A stretch of 64,000 nucleotides of DNA from JALZHR01 sp036388475 (GCA_036388475.1 DASVRT010000036.1:1-64000), one strand, 5' to 3'. Positions 8,924 through 17,402 are shown, counted from the stretch's first letter. Numbers and translations: made by a program. The notes: generated from the letters alone by a model not told the origin.

Positions 8924-9020
8924 TAAGTCCTCAATCCCTCATCCTTAGTCCTTAGCCCGTCTTAATTTCGATTCGACTCGTTTCAAAACGAACGAAGGAC
9001 AAATGACAAAGGGCAAAAAG
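8924..9020. repeat. Heptamer-repeat hairpin inside the efflux operon
   Basis: The left arm has GTCCTCA, ATCCCTC, ATCCTTA, GTCCTTA, GCCCGTC (8927-8961). The right arm has GAAGGAC, AAATGAC, AAAGGGC, AAAAAGC up to the adaptor stop codon at 9021. It lies between two genes of the same operon, so it could attenuate or stabilise the transcript. Confidence 0.7.
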
Positions 9021-10367
9021 CTATTGCCTGTTGACGGTCACGCCGTCGTAAATCACATTGAGATTGCTGGTCGCCACCGCTTCGCCTTCCTGAACGCCCT
9101 GCTGGACTTCGATTAAATCGTTTTCCAGCACGCCGAGCTTGACGATGCGCTCTTCGGCTCTGCCGTCTTTAACGACGAAAACGCGATTCGTGTCGCCCTC
9201 GGTTTTGACGGCGATGGTCGGAATCATCACCGATTGTTTCGGCGCGCCCTGCGCTATGCGCACGGTCGCAAATTGTCCGGGCTTTAATAATCCCTCGCCG
9301 TTTTCGACTTCCGCTTCCACGTTCAGAGTGCGCGAGGTCGCGTTCACGCTCGGCGAAATCCGCACGACCGTTCCGGCAAAACTGCGGTCGGGATAAGCGC
9401 TGGTTTGCAGGGAAATTCCCTGACCGGCTTTGACCTGCCCGACGTTTTGTTCCGGAACGTCAATCCGCATCCGCAGAACCGAAGTGCGAACAATCGTCGC
9501 CACCTTTGAATTCGGCGTATTCGGCGAGATAAATTCGCCGACGTCCGCAACTCTTTCCGAAACGTAACCGCTAATCGGCGAGTAAACGACCGCGTCGCTA
9601 ATCGCTTTCTGCGCCGAAGATATTTGCGTCCGCGCCGCTTCTTCCGCCGAACGCGCCGAGTTGACGGCGGCAAGCGCCGTATTGACTTGTGTCATCGCCG
9701 TGCGAATCGCGCTGACGGCGACGGCGGCGGTCGAGCGCGATTCGTCGAGCTGCGCCCGCAACTGGTCGCGCTGCGCTTTGCGCTGGTCGTAAATCGTGCG
9801 CGCGATGTCGCCCGATTCCAGAAGCCTTTCCGCGCGTCCCAGTTCTTTTTCGGCTAAATCAAGCTGGGCTTTCGTCGAGCGAACCTGCGAGAAGGTTTCG
9901 ATGTCGAAATTGCTGCCTTCGGTGATGCCGAGACGCGACTGCGTCTGCCGCACGTTGGCGCGCGCCTGCTCGACGTTTGCCTGCGCCTGCCGCACGTTTG
10001 CCTGCGCCTGCTCGACCTGCGCCTGCGCCTGTTCCAGGCGAATACGCGCGTCGCGGTCGTCGAGCCGCACCAACACCGCGCCTTTCTGGACGTATGTGCC
10101 GATGTCGAAATTGACCTCGACTATTTTTCCGCCGACCGTCGGCGCAACGTCCGTCTGGGCGTCGCTCGCCAAACTGCCCGTCGCTTCGAAATAGGTCGGA
10201 ACATTCTGAACGATTGCCGTCGCCGTCGTCGCCTCGACGACCGTCGGCAAAGTGTTTGCGTTAGAGTTCGCGTTATTATTTTTTGCGCTTGAGCCGCTGC
10301 AACTAACGATAAAAATTGATAATAAAATTGCTGTCGCGGCAAAAATTATAAATTTGATTGCTTTCAT
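9021..10367 (-). CDS. RND efflux periplasmic adaptor lipoprotein (membrane fusion protein)
   Basis: The chosen ATG at 10367 gives 448 residues beginning MKAIKFIIFAATAILLSIF with a lipobox (IVSC) at about residue 23, so the mature protein is lipid-anchored. A longer frame exists but overlaps the upstream gene and would bury the signal peptide. An Asn-rich linker follows, then biotinyl-lipoyl strands (VGGKIVEVNFDIGTYVQKG), a coiled-coil hairpin of Gln/Ala heptads (QAQANVRQAQANVEQARAN, about 90-250), a beta-barrel and a membrane-proximal domain. It bridges the RND pump and TolC-like channel. It starts 34 bases after the TetR gene stop. Confidence 0.93.
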   Translation of the reverse strand: MKAIKFIIFAATAILLSIFIVSCSGSSAKNNNANSNANTLPTVVEATTATAIVQNVPTYFEATGSLASDAQTDVAPTVGGKIVEVNFDIGTYVQKGAVLVRLDDRDARIRLEQAQAQVEQAQANVRQAQANVEQARANVRQTQSRLGITEGSNFDIETFSQVRSTKAQLDLAEKELGRAERLLESGDIARTIYDQRKAQRDQLRAQLDESRSTAAVAVSAIRTAMTQVNTALAAVNSARSAEEAARTQISSAQKAISDAVVYSPISGYVSERVADVGEFISPNTPNSKVATIVRTSVLRMRIDVPEQNVGQVKAGQGISLQTSAYPDRSFAGTVVRISPSVNATSRTLNVEAEVENGEGLLKPGQFATVRIAQGAPKQSVMIPTIAVKTEGDTNRVFVVKDGRAEERIVKLGVLENDLIEVQQGVQEGEAVATSNLNVIYDGVTVNRQ

Positions 10368-10401
10368 AAAACGTTCCGAAGTTTTTATGTTGTCTTGCCC
10401 T

Positions 10402-11052
10402 TTACTGTTTGATTCCCTGAAGTAATATCTCCGCAAAATTCTGCGCCGCTTCCTCGTTGGAAATATCCAGCAGGCGGCGCTTTCTGTCCCAGAGCGAATT
10501 GTTGAGCGCGTGGTGAATCATCATTCCCACTAAAGCTCTAACGATGACGCGCGGGTTTATGTTCGGTCGAATCGCGCCTTCCTTTTGTCGCTGCGCGATA
10601 TACGCGCTCAAAAATTCGTAAATCGGCACGATGTTTTCCTCGATAAAAATCTCCGCCAGCTCGTGACCTTCGAGCGCCGAATGAAAGAGCAGCCGCATAA
10701 ATTCCGGGTCGCCTTCGTGCTTGTTCAGCGCGTCGAGAATCATATGATAAAAAACTTGCGCGTCGTCTTTGGCGGCTAATGCTTCGCCAATCGCTTCGAG
10801 CGGTTTAATGGCTCTGCCTTCGCAGGCTTTATGGTCGAGAATTGCGTGATAAAGCTCGTCCTTAGTGGCAAAATGCCGAAAAACCATCGCTTCCGAAACG
10901 CCTGCCGCGCGCGCGATTTCCTTGGTCGTCGTCCCGCGAAAACCGTATTGTGAAAATAATTTAATGGCGACCCGCAGAATCTGTGAGCGTCGCTCGTCGC
11001 CCGACATTCTGCCGTGCGGGATTTCGCTGGTGTCTAATTCTTTAATCAACAA
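10402..11052 (-). CDS. TetR-family transcriptional regulator of the efflux operon
   Basis: The 216-residue protein has an N-terminal TetR HTH (about 20-66: ILRVAIKLFSQYGFRGTTTKEIARAAGV, SEAMVFRHFATKDELY) and an all-helical ligand domain. It likely represses itself and the pump genes downstream. The start is TTG: an AGGAG at 11060-11056 lies three bases before one TTG and six bases before the next in-frame TTG (11049), so the second could be the real start. A palindrome suited to TetR binding is just upstream. It is the first gene of the efflux operon. Confidence 0.92.
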   Translation of the reverse strand: MLIKELDTSEIPHGRMSGDERRSQILRVAIKLFSQYGFRGTTTKEIARAAGVSEAMVFRHFATKDELYHAILDHKACEGRAIKPLEAIGEALAAKDDAQVFYHMILDALNKHEGDPEFMRLLFHSALEGHELAEIFIEENIVPIYEFLSAYIAQRQKEGAIRPNINPRVIVRALVGMMIHHALNNSLWDRKRRLLDISNEEAAQNFAEILLQGIKQ

Positions 11053-11074
11053 TTTCTCCTCAAACTTACAAGAT

Positions 11075-11090
11075 AAGTAAGTGCTTACTT
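11075..11090. promoter_or_regulatory. Palindromic candidate operator for the TetR regulator
   Basis: AAGTAAG and CTTACTT form a perfect 7-bp inverted repeat separated by TG, and a further TTACTTT follows. It lies 22 bases before the TetR gene start, where repressor binding would block transcription of regulator and pump. Assignment is by position and symmetry. Confidence 0.6.
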
Positions 11091-11265
11091 ACTTTATCGA
11101 AAGTCAAAATATCTTGTCAAGTCGTATGTGAAAAAATTAACAAGAACTTAATAAGAAATATTTCGTATCAACTTTTTGAAGACTGAGGGCATCTAAACTC
11201 AAACCAAAGCGACGAGTTTTAGTTTGGTTATTTTATAAACTTTTAGAAGCGCAAGGAGATTTAAA

Positions 11266-11595
11266 ATGGCTGAAATGGAAACAAACAACGAACAGGGATT
11301 AGTAAAACCGGACATTTATAACGGCGAAGACAAAGCGGAAAACGATTACGTCGGCGAATTTAAAACACAGGCTCAGGAATACGGGCAGCGGTTGAACGAC
11401 GCCGCGCTGAAGGCGAGAGATTACGCGTCGGAAAAGCTTGAATACGCCGGCGAAAAATTCAAGGAGCTGCAAGCGAAAGACCCGAAGGAATTGATTGCAG
11501 ACGCCAAAGAATACGCACGCCAGAAACCGGCGCAGACGATTCTGATTTCGGCGGCGGTCGGCTTGGTTCTCGGCTTGCTTTTGAAACGCAGATAA
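11266..11595 (+). CDS. DUF883/ElaB-YqjD-like membrane-anchored protein
   Basis: The 109-residue protein has a long charged amphipathic helix (about 25-85) followed by one C-terminal membrane helix and a basic tail, AQTILISAAVGLVLGLLLKRR in outline. This layout matches ElaB/YqjD/DUF883 proteins, inner-membrane proteins of stationary phase or stress, some of which bind ribosomes. An AAGGAG ribosome site precedes ATG by about eight bases. A strong terminator follows at once, so it is a single-gene unit. Confidence 0.8.
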   Translation: MAEMETNNEQGLVKPDIYNGEDKAENDYVGEFKTQAQEYGQRLNDAALKARDYASEKLEYAGEKFKELQAKDPKELIADAKEYARQKPAQTILISAAVGLVLGLLLKRR

Positions 11596-11615
11596 TTATT
11601 AGCGACAGGAAAAGG

Positions 11616-11650
11616 AAAAAGGCGATTCAATATTATTGAATCGCCTTTTT
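11616..11650 (+). terminator. Strong intrinsic terminator (bidirectional)
   Basis: AAAAAGGCGATTCAATA (11616-11632) pairs perfectly with TATTGAATCGCCTTTTT (11634-11650), leaving only a tight loop. The A tract before and T tract after let it work for both strands. Confidence 0.92.
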
Positions 11651-11775
11651 CTTATATAAAAAGTTTTTTTGAAAAAGCTCAAAACTGATTGTTAAATTAT
11701 TGAAAATTGAGACGCCTCAGCCGCAACCTCAGAATTTCCGAACTTTCAATAATCTCAATTTAACAGGTAAAAAAA

Positions 11776-12126
11776 TTAAACCTGTGCGTGAATCAGACGG
11801 CGCACGCGGTCGCCGAAAAGCACGTCGATTTTCTGCGGCTCGATAACTTCCATCACCTCGCCCTGTCCGAAAACATCGTGAACCATCGCCTGTCCCTTGC
11901 GGTATTTGCGCGTCCGGTCGTAAGGGCTGCCGGATTTGGTTTTACCGACCGTGACGGACGTTTTCACGTCGCGGCTGTAGGTGCTTTCCATCGCACAAAT
12001 ATCACAGGTGAGTTTGGATATCTGTCCTTGTTTGGTAACCGTCGAAACCGTATGATTGGTTTCGGTATCGCAAGCCGAACACAGGCGTTCGACCGAATCA
12101 TTAAGTGCAAACTTTTTGCCTGCCAT
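11776..12126 (-). CDS. Zinc-ribbon protein with C-terminal RNA polymerase/helicase-type tail domain
   Basis: The 116-residue protein has two CxxC pairs (Cys16/19 and Cys41/44) that form a zinc ribbon. Its C-terminal half (about 76-114) reads YRKGQAMVHDVFGQGEVMEV and continues to LFGDRVRRLIHAQ. That pattern, H-x-x-FGxGxV followed by a strand ending in G-x-R-x-L, is the small beta-barrel found at the C-terminus of UvrD/PcrA-like helicases and CarD-like interaction modules. A role in transcription or repair is likely but not proven. It follows the DEAD-box helicase gene by 19 bases, so the two may be co-transcribed. Confidence 0.65.
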   Translation of the reverse strand: MAGKKFALNDSVERLCSACDTETNHTVSTVTKQGQISKLTCDICAMESTYSRDVKTSVTVGKTKSGSPYDRTRKYRKGQAMVHDVFGQGEVMEVIEPQKIDVLFGDRVRRLIHAQV

Positions 12127-12145
12127 TTTTTTTATTTACCTCTCT

Positions 12146-13354
12146 TTATCTGGCGCGTCGCGGACGAAAAGAACGAAAGCTTTTCGCCGGTTTCGACGCG
12201 ATTTTTTTAGCCGGACTGCTGATTGCCGCCGGCAGAACGCCGCCGAAATCAGGCAATAAAACTCGCTCGACGGCTTGACCCGTCAGGCGTTCGATAGCGC
12301 GCATGGTCGGTTCTTCGATAGAAGTAACGAGCGTAATGGCGCGACCTTTATTTCCCGCGCGACCGGTGCGCCCGATGCGGTGGACGTAATCTTCCGGCAC
12401 TTCCGGCACATCATAGTTTATCACATGCGAGACCGAATCGATATCGATGCCGCGCGCCGCGACGTCGGTCGCCACTAAAACGCGCGTTTTTCCGTTTTTG
12501 AAGCTGTGCAGAGCGGCTTCGCGCTGCGATTGCGAGCGGTCGCCGTGAATCCGCGTCGCTCTGTGCGAGCGCGCTTCGAGAACGTGCGAAAGGCGGTCAG
12601 CGCCGCGTTTCGTGCGGGTAAAAACCAGCACACGCTCGAATTTTTCGCGTTCGAGCAAATCAAGCAGAAGCGTCATTTTCGATTGCGCCGCGACCGGATA
12701 AGCGGTCTGCTCGATTAAATCGGCGGGTCTTCCGCGTTGGCTGACCTCGATAATTTTCGGCTCGTTCATCATCGAGCGAGCGATTTTTTCGATTTCCGGC
12801 GACATCGTTGCCGAGAAAAAGAGCGTCTGCCGCTTGGTCGGAAGGGCTTTCAGAATTCGCTTTATCGCGGGCAGAAATCCCATATCGAGCATCCGGTCGG
12901 CTTCGTCCAGAACGAGCGTTTCAATCTTTGAAAAATCAATCGTGCCGCGCTCCATAAAATCAAGCAGGCGTCCGGGCGTGGCGACGACGATTTCCGCGCC
13001 GCGCTTTAAAGCGTCAGTCTGACGACCGTAACCCGCGCCGCCGATGATTGACGCGCAGCGAATTTTTTTCGGTGCCAGCTCGCGGCAGGCGGTATCGGTT
13101 TGATTCGCCAGCTCGCGCGTCGGCGCCAGCACTAAAACGGTCGTGCCCTTTGAATTTTTTTCAACCAGTTGTTGAATAATCGGCAGCAAGAAAGCCGCCG
13201 TTTTGCCCGTGCCGGTCTCGGCGCAGGCGATAATGTCCGTGCCACTCAAAACTTGCGGAATGGCTTTTTGTTGAATAGGCGTCGGCTCTGTATAGCCGAG
13301 CGACTCGCATCTGGCAACAAGCGCAGACTGCAAGCCTAAATCTTTGAAGTTCAT
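12146..13354 (-). CDS. DEAD-box ATP-dependent RNA helicase (RhlE-like)
   Basis: With the ATG at 13354 the protein has 402 residues and starts at the Q-motif (MNFKDLGLQSALVARCESLG...PTPIQQKAIP). All core motifs are present: AETGTGKT (I), PTRELA (Ia), GG, TPGR (Ib), DEAD in VLDEADRMLDMGF (II), SAT (III), ARGIDID (V) and HRIGRTGR (VI). A short Lys/Arg-rich tail ends the protein (KPAKSFRSFRPRRAR). Such enzymes remodel rRNA or mRNA duplexes. A longer frame with a TTG start exists but adds 12 residues that do not belong to the family. Confidence 0.93.
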   Translation of the reverse strand: MNFKDLGLQSALVARCESLGYTEPTPIQQKAIPQVLSGTDIIACAETGTGKTAAFLLPIIQQLVEKNSKGTTVLVLAPTRELANQTDTACRELAPKKIRCASIIGGAGYGRQTDALKRGAEIVVATPGRLLDFMERGTIDFSKIETLVLDEADRMLDMGFLPAIKRILKALPTKRQTLFFSATMSPEIEKIARSMMNEPKIIEVSQRGRPADLIEQTAYPVAAQSKMTLLLDLLEREKFERVLVFTRTKRGADRLSHVLEARSHRATRIHGDRSQSQREAALHSFKNGKTRVLVATDVAARGIDIDSVSHVINYDVPEVPEDYVHRIGRTGRAGNKGRAITLVTSIEEPTMRAIERLTGQAVERVLLPDFGGVLPAAISSPAKKIASKPAKSFRSFRPRRAR

Positions 13355-13751
13355 GTAAATATTAAAATTGTAATTCTCGACCGAAACCAAAAGCGTCTTT
13401 AATTAAACAAATTAAACACAATTATCTGCAAAACTTTGAGCAGACATAAAACGACTAACGCTTCCGTGTTTCAGGAGTTAAAAAGAAGTGTCTAACGCGG
13501 AGTGTTCCTTAGTGAAACGGTTTGCAGCGAAGGGCTTGCGTTCGAATGTTCGGAAAATCCGAACAGCTTCTATCAGTTATAAACGAACCGACTCTCGAAC
13601 TATCCAAAACGCCGCCGTAAGAAATATATCAAAGGGGACGAACTACCGTCGAAGAAAGAGAGCAGGAAAAATTGTCAATATCTATGATGCCTTAATAATG
13701 CGTTCTGTTGCAAGCTAAAAAACTATTAAGTTCAATTTTTACAAAAAATAA
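13355..13751. other. Intergenic region without a supported gene
   Basis: A 76-residue plus-strand frame (13488-13718) is rich in Arg and Ser, has no ribosome site and resembles nothing recognisable, so it is not called. The region probably holds the helicase promoter. Confidence 0.5.
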
Positions 13752-13779
13752 AAGGCTTTCAGCTTATTCCGAAAGCCTT
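13752..13779 (-). terminator. Intrinsic terminator of the SHOCT gene
   Basis: AAGGCTTTC (13752-13760) and GAAAGCCTT (13771-13779) form a stem. Read on the minus strand it is followed by TTTTATTTTTTG, the tail expected after the SHOCT gene. Confidence 0.85.
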
Positions 13780-13801
13780 CTCCAAATCAATTGATTAAAT
13801 T

Positions 13802-14158
13802 TTATAAATTCAGCAGCGAGGCTTTCGCGGCTTTAAATTCTTCATCGTCCAGAACGCCCTGTTTATGCAGCGCGGCGAGACGTTCCAGTTCCGCCGTGAC
13901 GTCCGATTTGTCTGCCGCTTCAGATTTTTTTGAACCGAATTTGTCCAGAAGCTTTCCGCCGTATTTCTTGCCGACTTCGCTGCCGAGCGCGCCGCCGACC
14001 AGCGCACCCGCGAAAGTGCCGACGACGGGAAGTATCCCCGTGCCGATTGCCGCGCCGGTGATTACGCCGGCGCCGAGTCCTGAAAGCTTTCCAGTCTTTT
14101 CGTTTTCGGTTTCTTCCGTTTTCTGTTCGGCAGCTTTATTGTCTTTTTCTTTTTTCAT
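13802..14158 (-). CDS. Glycine-zipper and SHOCT-domain protein
   Basis: The chosen start (ATG at 14158, with AAGGAAA upstream) gives 118 residues. A charged head (1-25) is followed by a Gly-rich hydrophobic stretch with glycine-zipper spacing (GLGAGVITGAAIGTGILPV, then GTFAGALVGGALGSEVGKK), and a C-terminal SHOCT helix pair (ELERLAALHKQGVLDDEEF, about 92-115). SHOCT domains are short oligomerisation modules at protein ends. It is probably membrane-associated; function is unknown. A 20-residue N-terminal extension is possible but has no ribosome site. Confidence 0.8.
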   Translation of the reverse strand: MKKEKDNKAAEQKTEETENEKTGKLSGLGAGVITGAAIGTGILPVVGTFAGALVGGALGSEVGKKYGGKLLDKFGSKKSEAADKSDVTAELERLAALHKQGVLDDEEFKAAKASLLNL

Positions 14159-14258
14159 TGCGATTTCCTTTTCGTATAAATGAAGAATTTTGCGGGCTAA
14201 TTTCAGATTAGCGCTCAAATTTTAAAAAACTGCTAATCCGGCGCGCGTTTCAAATTTA

Positions 14259-15818
14259 TCACAAAATGCCTTTATCTTTTAACCATTTATTTGCCGCCTC
14301 GCGCGGCGACAGGCTTTTTCCGTCAACTTCGTAATTTAATTTACGCATTTCTTCGGTCGAAACGGCGTTGTTTAATTTTTCAAAAGCATCGCGCAGAATT
14401 TCCGATTTATCTGCCCGCGCAATAAAAACGCCTTCGTACGGCGGAAAATAGCGGCGGTCGTCTTCGAGCTGAAAAAGGTCGAGCGAGGCAATCAAACCGT
14501 CGGTCGAATTTCCCGCAATCAAATCGACTTCGCCCGCCACGAGCGCGTGATACGTCAGAGACAAATCCATCTCGCGCGGCTGGCGGGTGAAATTAAAATT
14601 ATACGCTTTGGCAAATCCGGCGTAGCCGTCCGCGCGCGACATAAAATCCTGACCGAATCCGGCTTGCCAGTTGCGCGACTGCGGAACGGCGTCGGAAATC
14701 GTTTTTAAATTTAATTTGCGGGCGACGTCGCCGCGCACGAGAATCGCAAAATCGTTTGAAAAACCAAGCGGCGGGCTTAAGCTTAAATTAAATTTCTCGG
14801 CGTATTCGCGCTTTGTCTGCTCGTAAACTTCCTTTGGATTCGTCAGCGGCTGATGTTTCAAAATCGCCGTAAAAGCCGTTCCGGTATATTCGGGATAAAC
14901 GTCGATTTGATTCGCCAGAAGCGCGTCGTGCGCCAGATTTCCGCCAAGCTCGAACCGGCGTTCGACGGCGACGCCTTTTTTCTCCAAAATCTGCGCCAGC
15001 ATCTCCGCCAGAATCACGGATTCGGTAAAATCCTTCGACCCGACGCGGATTTTTTGAGTTTCGATTTCGGATTTGGAGTTTAAACTCTCGGATTTGAAAT
15101 TCGGAATAAAGCTCAAAGCGAGCAGCAGCGCGAGAAAGCCCGTCGCCGCGACGGCGATAAATTTTCGTCTTGTCGGAGAAACGCCGGTTTTGAATTCAAA
15201 GGATTTTTCGAATTGCCCGAGCGCAAAATCCGCCAGCAGAGCCAGAATCGCCGAAGAAATCGCGCCCGCTAAAAGCAGATTATTATCGTTCTGCCGCAGA
15301 CCGCGAAAAATGTAAGTTCCCAGACCGCCCGCGCCGACTGCCGCCGCCACCGTCGCCACGCCGACCGCAATGACGACCGCCACGCGAATTCCGGTTAAGA
15401 TGACGGGCGCGGCAAGCGGCAGCTCGACCATTTTCAAAATCTGCCAATCGGTCATTCCCATCGCCGTCGCCGCTTCGCGCACTTTCGCATCGACGCCCAG
15501 AATTCCCGTGACCGTGTTGCGAATGACGGGCAAAAAAGAATAAAGCGCCAGCGCGATAATCGCCGTTTTCGCGCCGATGCCGCCGACGAACGGAATCGGA
15601 ATCAGCAAACCGAACAGCGCAAGACTCGGAATCGTCTGCATCACGTTGGCGACGCCCAGAACCGGCGTTTGCAGCGATTTTACGCGCGTCAGCAAAACGC
15701 CGAGCGGCACGCCGAGCAAAATCGCCGCGCCGGTCGAGACGGAAACCAGAAAAATATGCTCGCGCGTCAAGGCGAGCAGTTCCGTCCAGTTTTGTTGTAG
15801 GAATTGCAGAAAATTCAT
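14259..15818 (-). CDS. Fused ABC permease and substrate-binding protein (OpuBC/EgtU-type)
   Basis: The 519-residue protein has an N-terminal BPD permease domain with about six helices (about 20-210, EAA-loop region MGMTDWQILKMVELPLAAPVI), one further helix (about 225-243), then a periplasmic OpuAC-type binding domain (about 260-517). The binding domain keeps family landmarks such as IRVGSKDFTESVILAEM, DVYPEYTGTAF and AGNSTDGLIASLDLF. Proteins with this fusion import glycine betaine, choline, carnitine or, in EgtU, ergothioneine. The ligand cannot be settled here. The matching ATPase is at 16541-17284 on the same strand, but a plus-strand lipoprotein gene lies between. Confidence 0.9.
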   Translation of the reverse strand: MNFLQFLQQNWTELLALTREHIFLVSVSTGAAILLGVPLGVLLTRVKSLQTPVLGVANVMQTIPSLALFGLLIPIPFVGGIGAKTAIIALALYSFLPVIRNTVTGILGVDAKVREAATAMGMTDWQILKMVELPLAAPVILTGIRVAVVIAVGVATVAAAVGAGGLGTYIFRGLRQNDNNLLLAGAISSAILALLADFALGQFEKSFEFKTGVSPTRRKFIAVAATGFLALLLALSFIPNFKSESLNSKSEIETQKIRVGSKDFTESVILAEMLAQILEKKGVAVERRFELGGNLAHDALLANQIDVYPEYTGTAFTAILKHQPLTNPKEVYEQTKREYAEKFNLSLSPPLGFSNDFAILVRGDVARKLNLKTISDAVPQSRNWQAGFGQDFMSRADGYAGFAKAYNFNFTRQPREMDLSLTYHALVAGEVDLIAGNSTDGLIASLDLFQLEDDRRYFPPYEGVFIARADKSEILRDAFEKLNNAVSTEEMRKLNYEVDGKSLSPREAANKWLKDKGIL

Positions 15819-15888
15819 TAGACTTTTATTAATTAAAGACTATCGCCAATTAAAAACAGACACCTGTAATAGTACGGCAAAAATTATT

Positions 15889-15917
15889 TTGCGCCTTTTT
15901 TGCGGCGGGCATATAAT
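15889..15917 (+). promoter_or_regulatory. Probable promoter of the plus-strand lipoprotein gene
   Basis: A perfect TATAAT at 15912-15917 is preceded, with a 17-base spacer, by TTGCGC at 15889-15894. The lipoprotein ATG is 84 bases downstream with CAGGAG as ribosome site. Confidence 0.6.
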
Positions 15918-16000
15918 ACTGAATTACAGTGAAAATAAATTTCAGAATATAGCTTTAAAGGCAAAAACAAAATCCCAAACTTGCCAGGAGTTTTAAATTA

Positions 16001-16492
16001 ATGAAAAAAATGCTTCTTTTGACATTTGCAGTTTTTTTATTTTCTACTTGCCAAAGCGCTTCAAAGCCGAACGGCGAATCGACTGCACCCAACGGCAGCT
16101 CTTCCGCAGTAAAGCCTGAAGAATTAGCGGTCGGCGATAATGTCATTTATTTATCGAAGAGCGCGCAACGGCTTTACGAAGCAAAAGTTACGAGCATCAA
16201 CGGCACGCGCGTCCAGCTTAATCACAACAATGAAACGGTGGAAAGCGACATTGCCGATATTTACCGCATTCCGAAAGGCGTCGATAAAAATGCCCTGAAG
16301 TCAGGTGACGTGATTGCGGTAAAGTACGGTCAGTCGGCAGTTTGGGAGACGGCGGAAGTGGTTGATACCGGCGCCGGCAAAATTGCCGTTAAGTGGCTTT
16401 CCACGGATAGAAACGCCGAAATTCCGCCGGACAACATTCTGACGCTTCCGCCCGCTGCGCAAGCCAGAATAAAGAAGGCATTCGATAATTAA
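16001..16492 (+). CDS. Lipoprotein with two Tudor/agenet-like repeats
   Basis: The 163-residue protein has a lipoprotein signal (MKKMLLLTFAVFLFSTC, Cys17). A Ser/Asn linker is followed by two related beta modules: about 42-90 (VGDNVIYLSKSAQRLYEAKV...DIADIYRIP) and about 101-150 (SGDVIAVKYGQSAVWETAEV...DNILTLP). The pattern of a GDxVxxxY strand, then ExxEV, resembles Tudor or agenet folds. No ligand can be named. It sits on the opposite strand between the two halves of an ABC importer. The ribosome site is CAGGAG. Confidence 0.75.
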   Translation: MKKMLLLTFAVFLFSTCQSASKPNGESTAPNGSSSAVKPEELAVGDNVIYLSKSAQRLYEAKVTSINGTRVQLNHNNETVESDIADIYRIPKGVDKNALKSGDVIAVKYGQSAVWETAEVVDTGAGKIAVKWLSTDRNAEIPPDNILTLPPAAQARIKKAFDN

Positions 16493-16513
16493 TTGATGAT
16501 AAATTATCGGAGC

Positions 16514-16540
16514 CGGGAAAAAAGCAAATTTGATTTCCCG
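16514..16540. terminator. Possible terminator hairpin between convergent genes
   Basis: CGGGAAA (16514-16520) pairs with TTTCCCG (16534-16540) in the 48-base gap between the lipoprotein gene and the ATPase gene. The stem is short. Confidence 0.4.
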
Positions 16541-17284
16541 TTAAAGATTGATGGTTTCCAGATAAGTCCGGGCTAAAGGCAAATCCGATTTTATAAAATT
16601 TTCGGGCGTATCGAGTAAAACGATTCTGCCCTTGTCCATCAAACAAATTCTGGTTGCCAGCACAAACGCTTCCTGTAAATCGTGCGTCACGAAGACGGCG
16701 GTTTTACCTAATTCTTTGACTAGCGCGGCAAATTCCTTCTGCAAATTGGTGCGCGTTATCGCGTCGAGCGCGCCGAACGGCTCGTCAAGCAAAAGCAAAT
16801 CGGGATTTGCCGCCAGCGCACGCGCCACGCCGACGCGCTGGCGCTGCCCGCCGGAAAGCTCGTGCGGAAAGCGACCGGCAAATTTTTCGGGTTGCAGTCC
16901 GACCAGCTCAAGCATTTCCCTCGTTCGCGCCCGCTTTTCGGCTTCGTTCCAATTTTCCAAATCCGGCACGAGCGCGACATTACGCTCAATCGTAAAATGC
17001 GGAAAAAGTCCGGCTTCCTGCAAAACGTAGCCGATTTGACGCCGCAGTTTTATCGCGTCCCAATCGGTCGTAGATTTTCCCTGAACTAAAACTTCGCCGC
17101 CCGTCGGCTCATATAAACGATTTATTAATTTTAAAGTCGTCGTTTTGCCGCAGCCGGATTCGCCGAGCAGAACCAGCGTTTCGCCGCGAAAAATTTGCAG
17201 ATTCAAATCATCGAGAATCTGCGCGCCGTTAATTTCAAAGCTAACGCGCCGAAATTCGACGATTGGCTGCTGATTTTCCGTCAT
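16541..17284 (-). CDS. Osmoprotectant/EgtV-type ABC transporter ATPase
   Basis: The 247-residue ATPase has Walker A GESGCGKT (about 38-45), a Q-loop (VLQEAGLFPHFT), signature LSGGQRQRVGVARAL, Walker B LLLLDEPFGALD and the H-loop (VFVTHDLQEA). It belongs to the OpuA/proline-betaine group by its short NRLYEPTGGEV region, but it has no C-terminal CBS domains, as in EgtV-like partners. It should energise the fused permease encoded 720 bases further along the same strand. Confidence 0.9.
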   Translation of the reverse strand: MTENQQPIVEFRRVSFEINGAQILDDLNLQIFRGETLVLLGESGCGKTTTLKLINRLYEPTGGEVLVQGKSTTDWDAIKLRRQIGYVLQEAGLFPHFTIERNVALVPDLENWNEAEKRARTREMLELVGLQPEKFAGRFPHELSGGQRQRVGVARALAANPDLLLLDEPFGALDAITRTNLQKEFAALVKELGKTAVFVTHDLQEAFVLATRICLMDKGRIVLLDTPENFIKSDLPLARTYLETINL

Positions 17285-17306
17285 TGTTGCGGATTAATAT
17301 TATCAT

Positions 17307-17387
17307 TAGGTAATAAAGAAATGATAGGCGCTAAGTGATTGGCGATAGGGAAAAAACTTCTTCCGCCTTATCACCTATTACTTCTTT
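17307..17387. repeat. Heptamer-repeat hairpin (GTAATAG/GTGATTG type)
   Basis: The left arm has GTAATAA, ATGATAG, GTGATTG and GCGATAG-like units. The right arm has GCCTTAT, CACCTAT, TACTTCT. It lies between divergently transcribed genes, so here it cannot be only a terminator. Confidence 0.65.
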
Positions 17388-17402
17388 TTGTATGATTAAA
17401 GA

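Noticed and set aside
10368..10436. N-terminal extension of the adaptor protein by 23 residues
   Set aside because: It overlaps the TetR gene and places a charged stretch in front of the lipoprotein signal.
13488..13718. 76-codon plus-strand frame in the gap before the SHOCT gene
   Set aside because: No ribosome site, no recognisable family and a low-complexity Arg/Ser composition.
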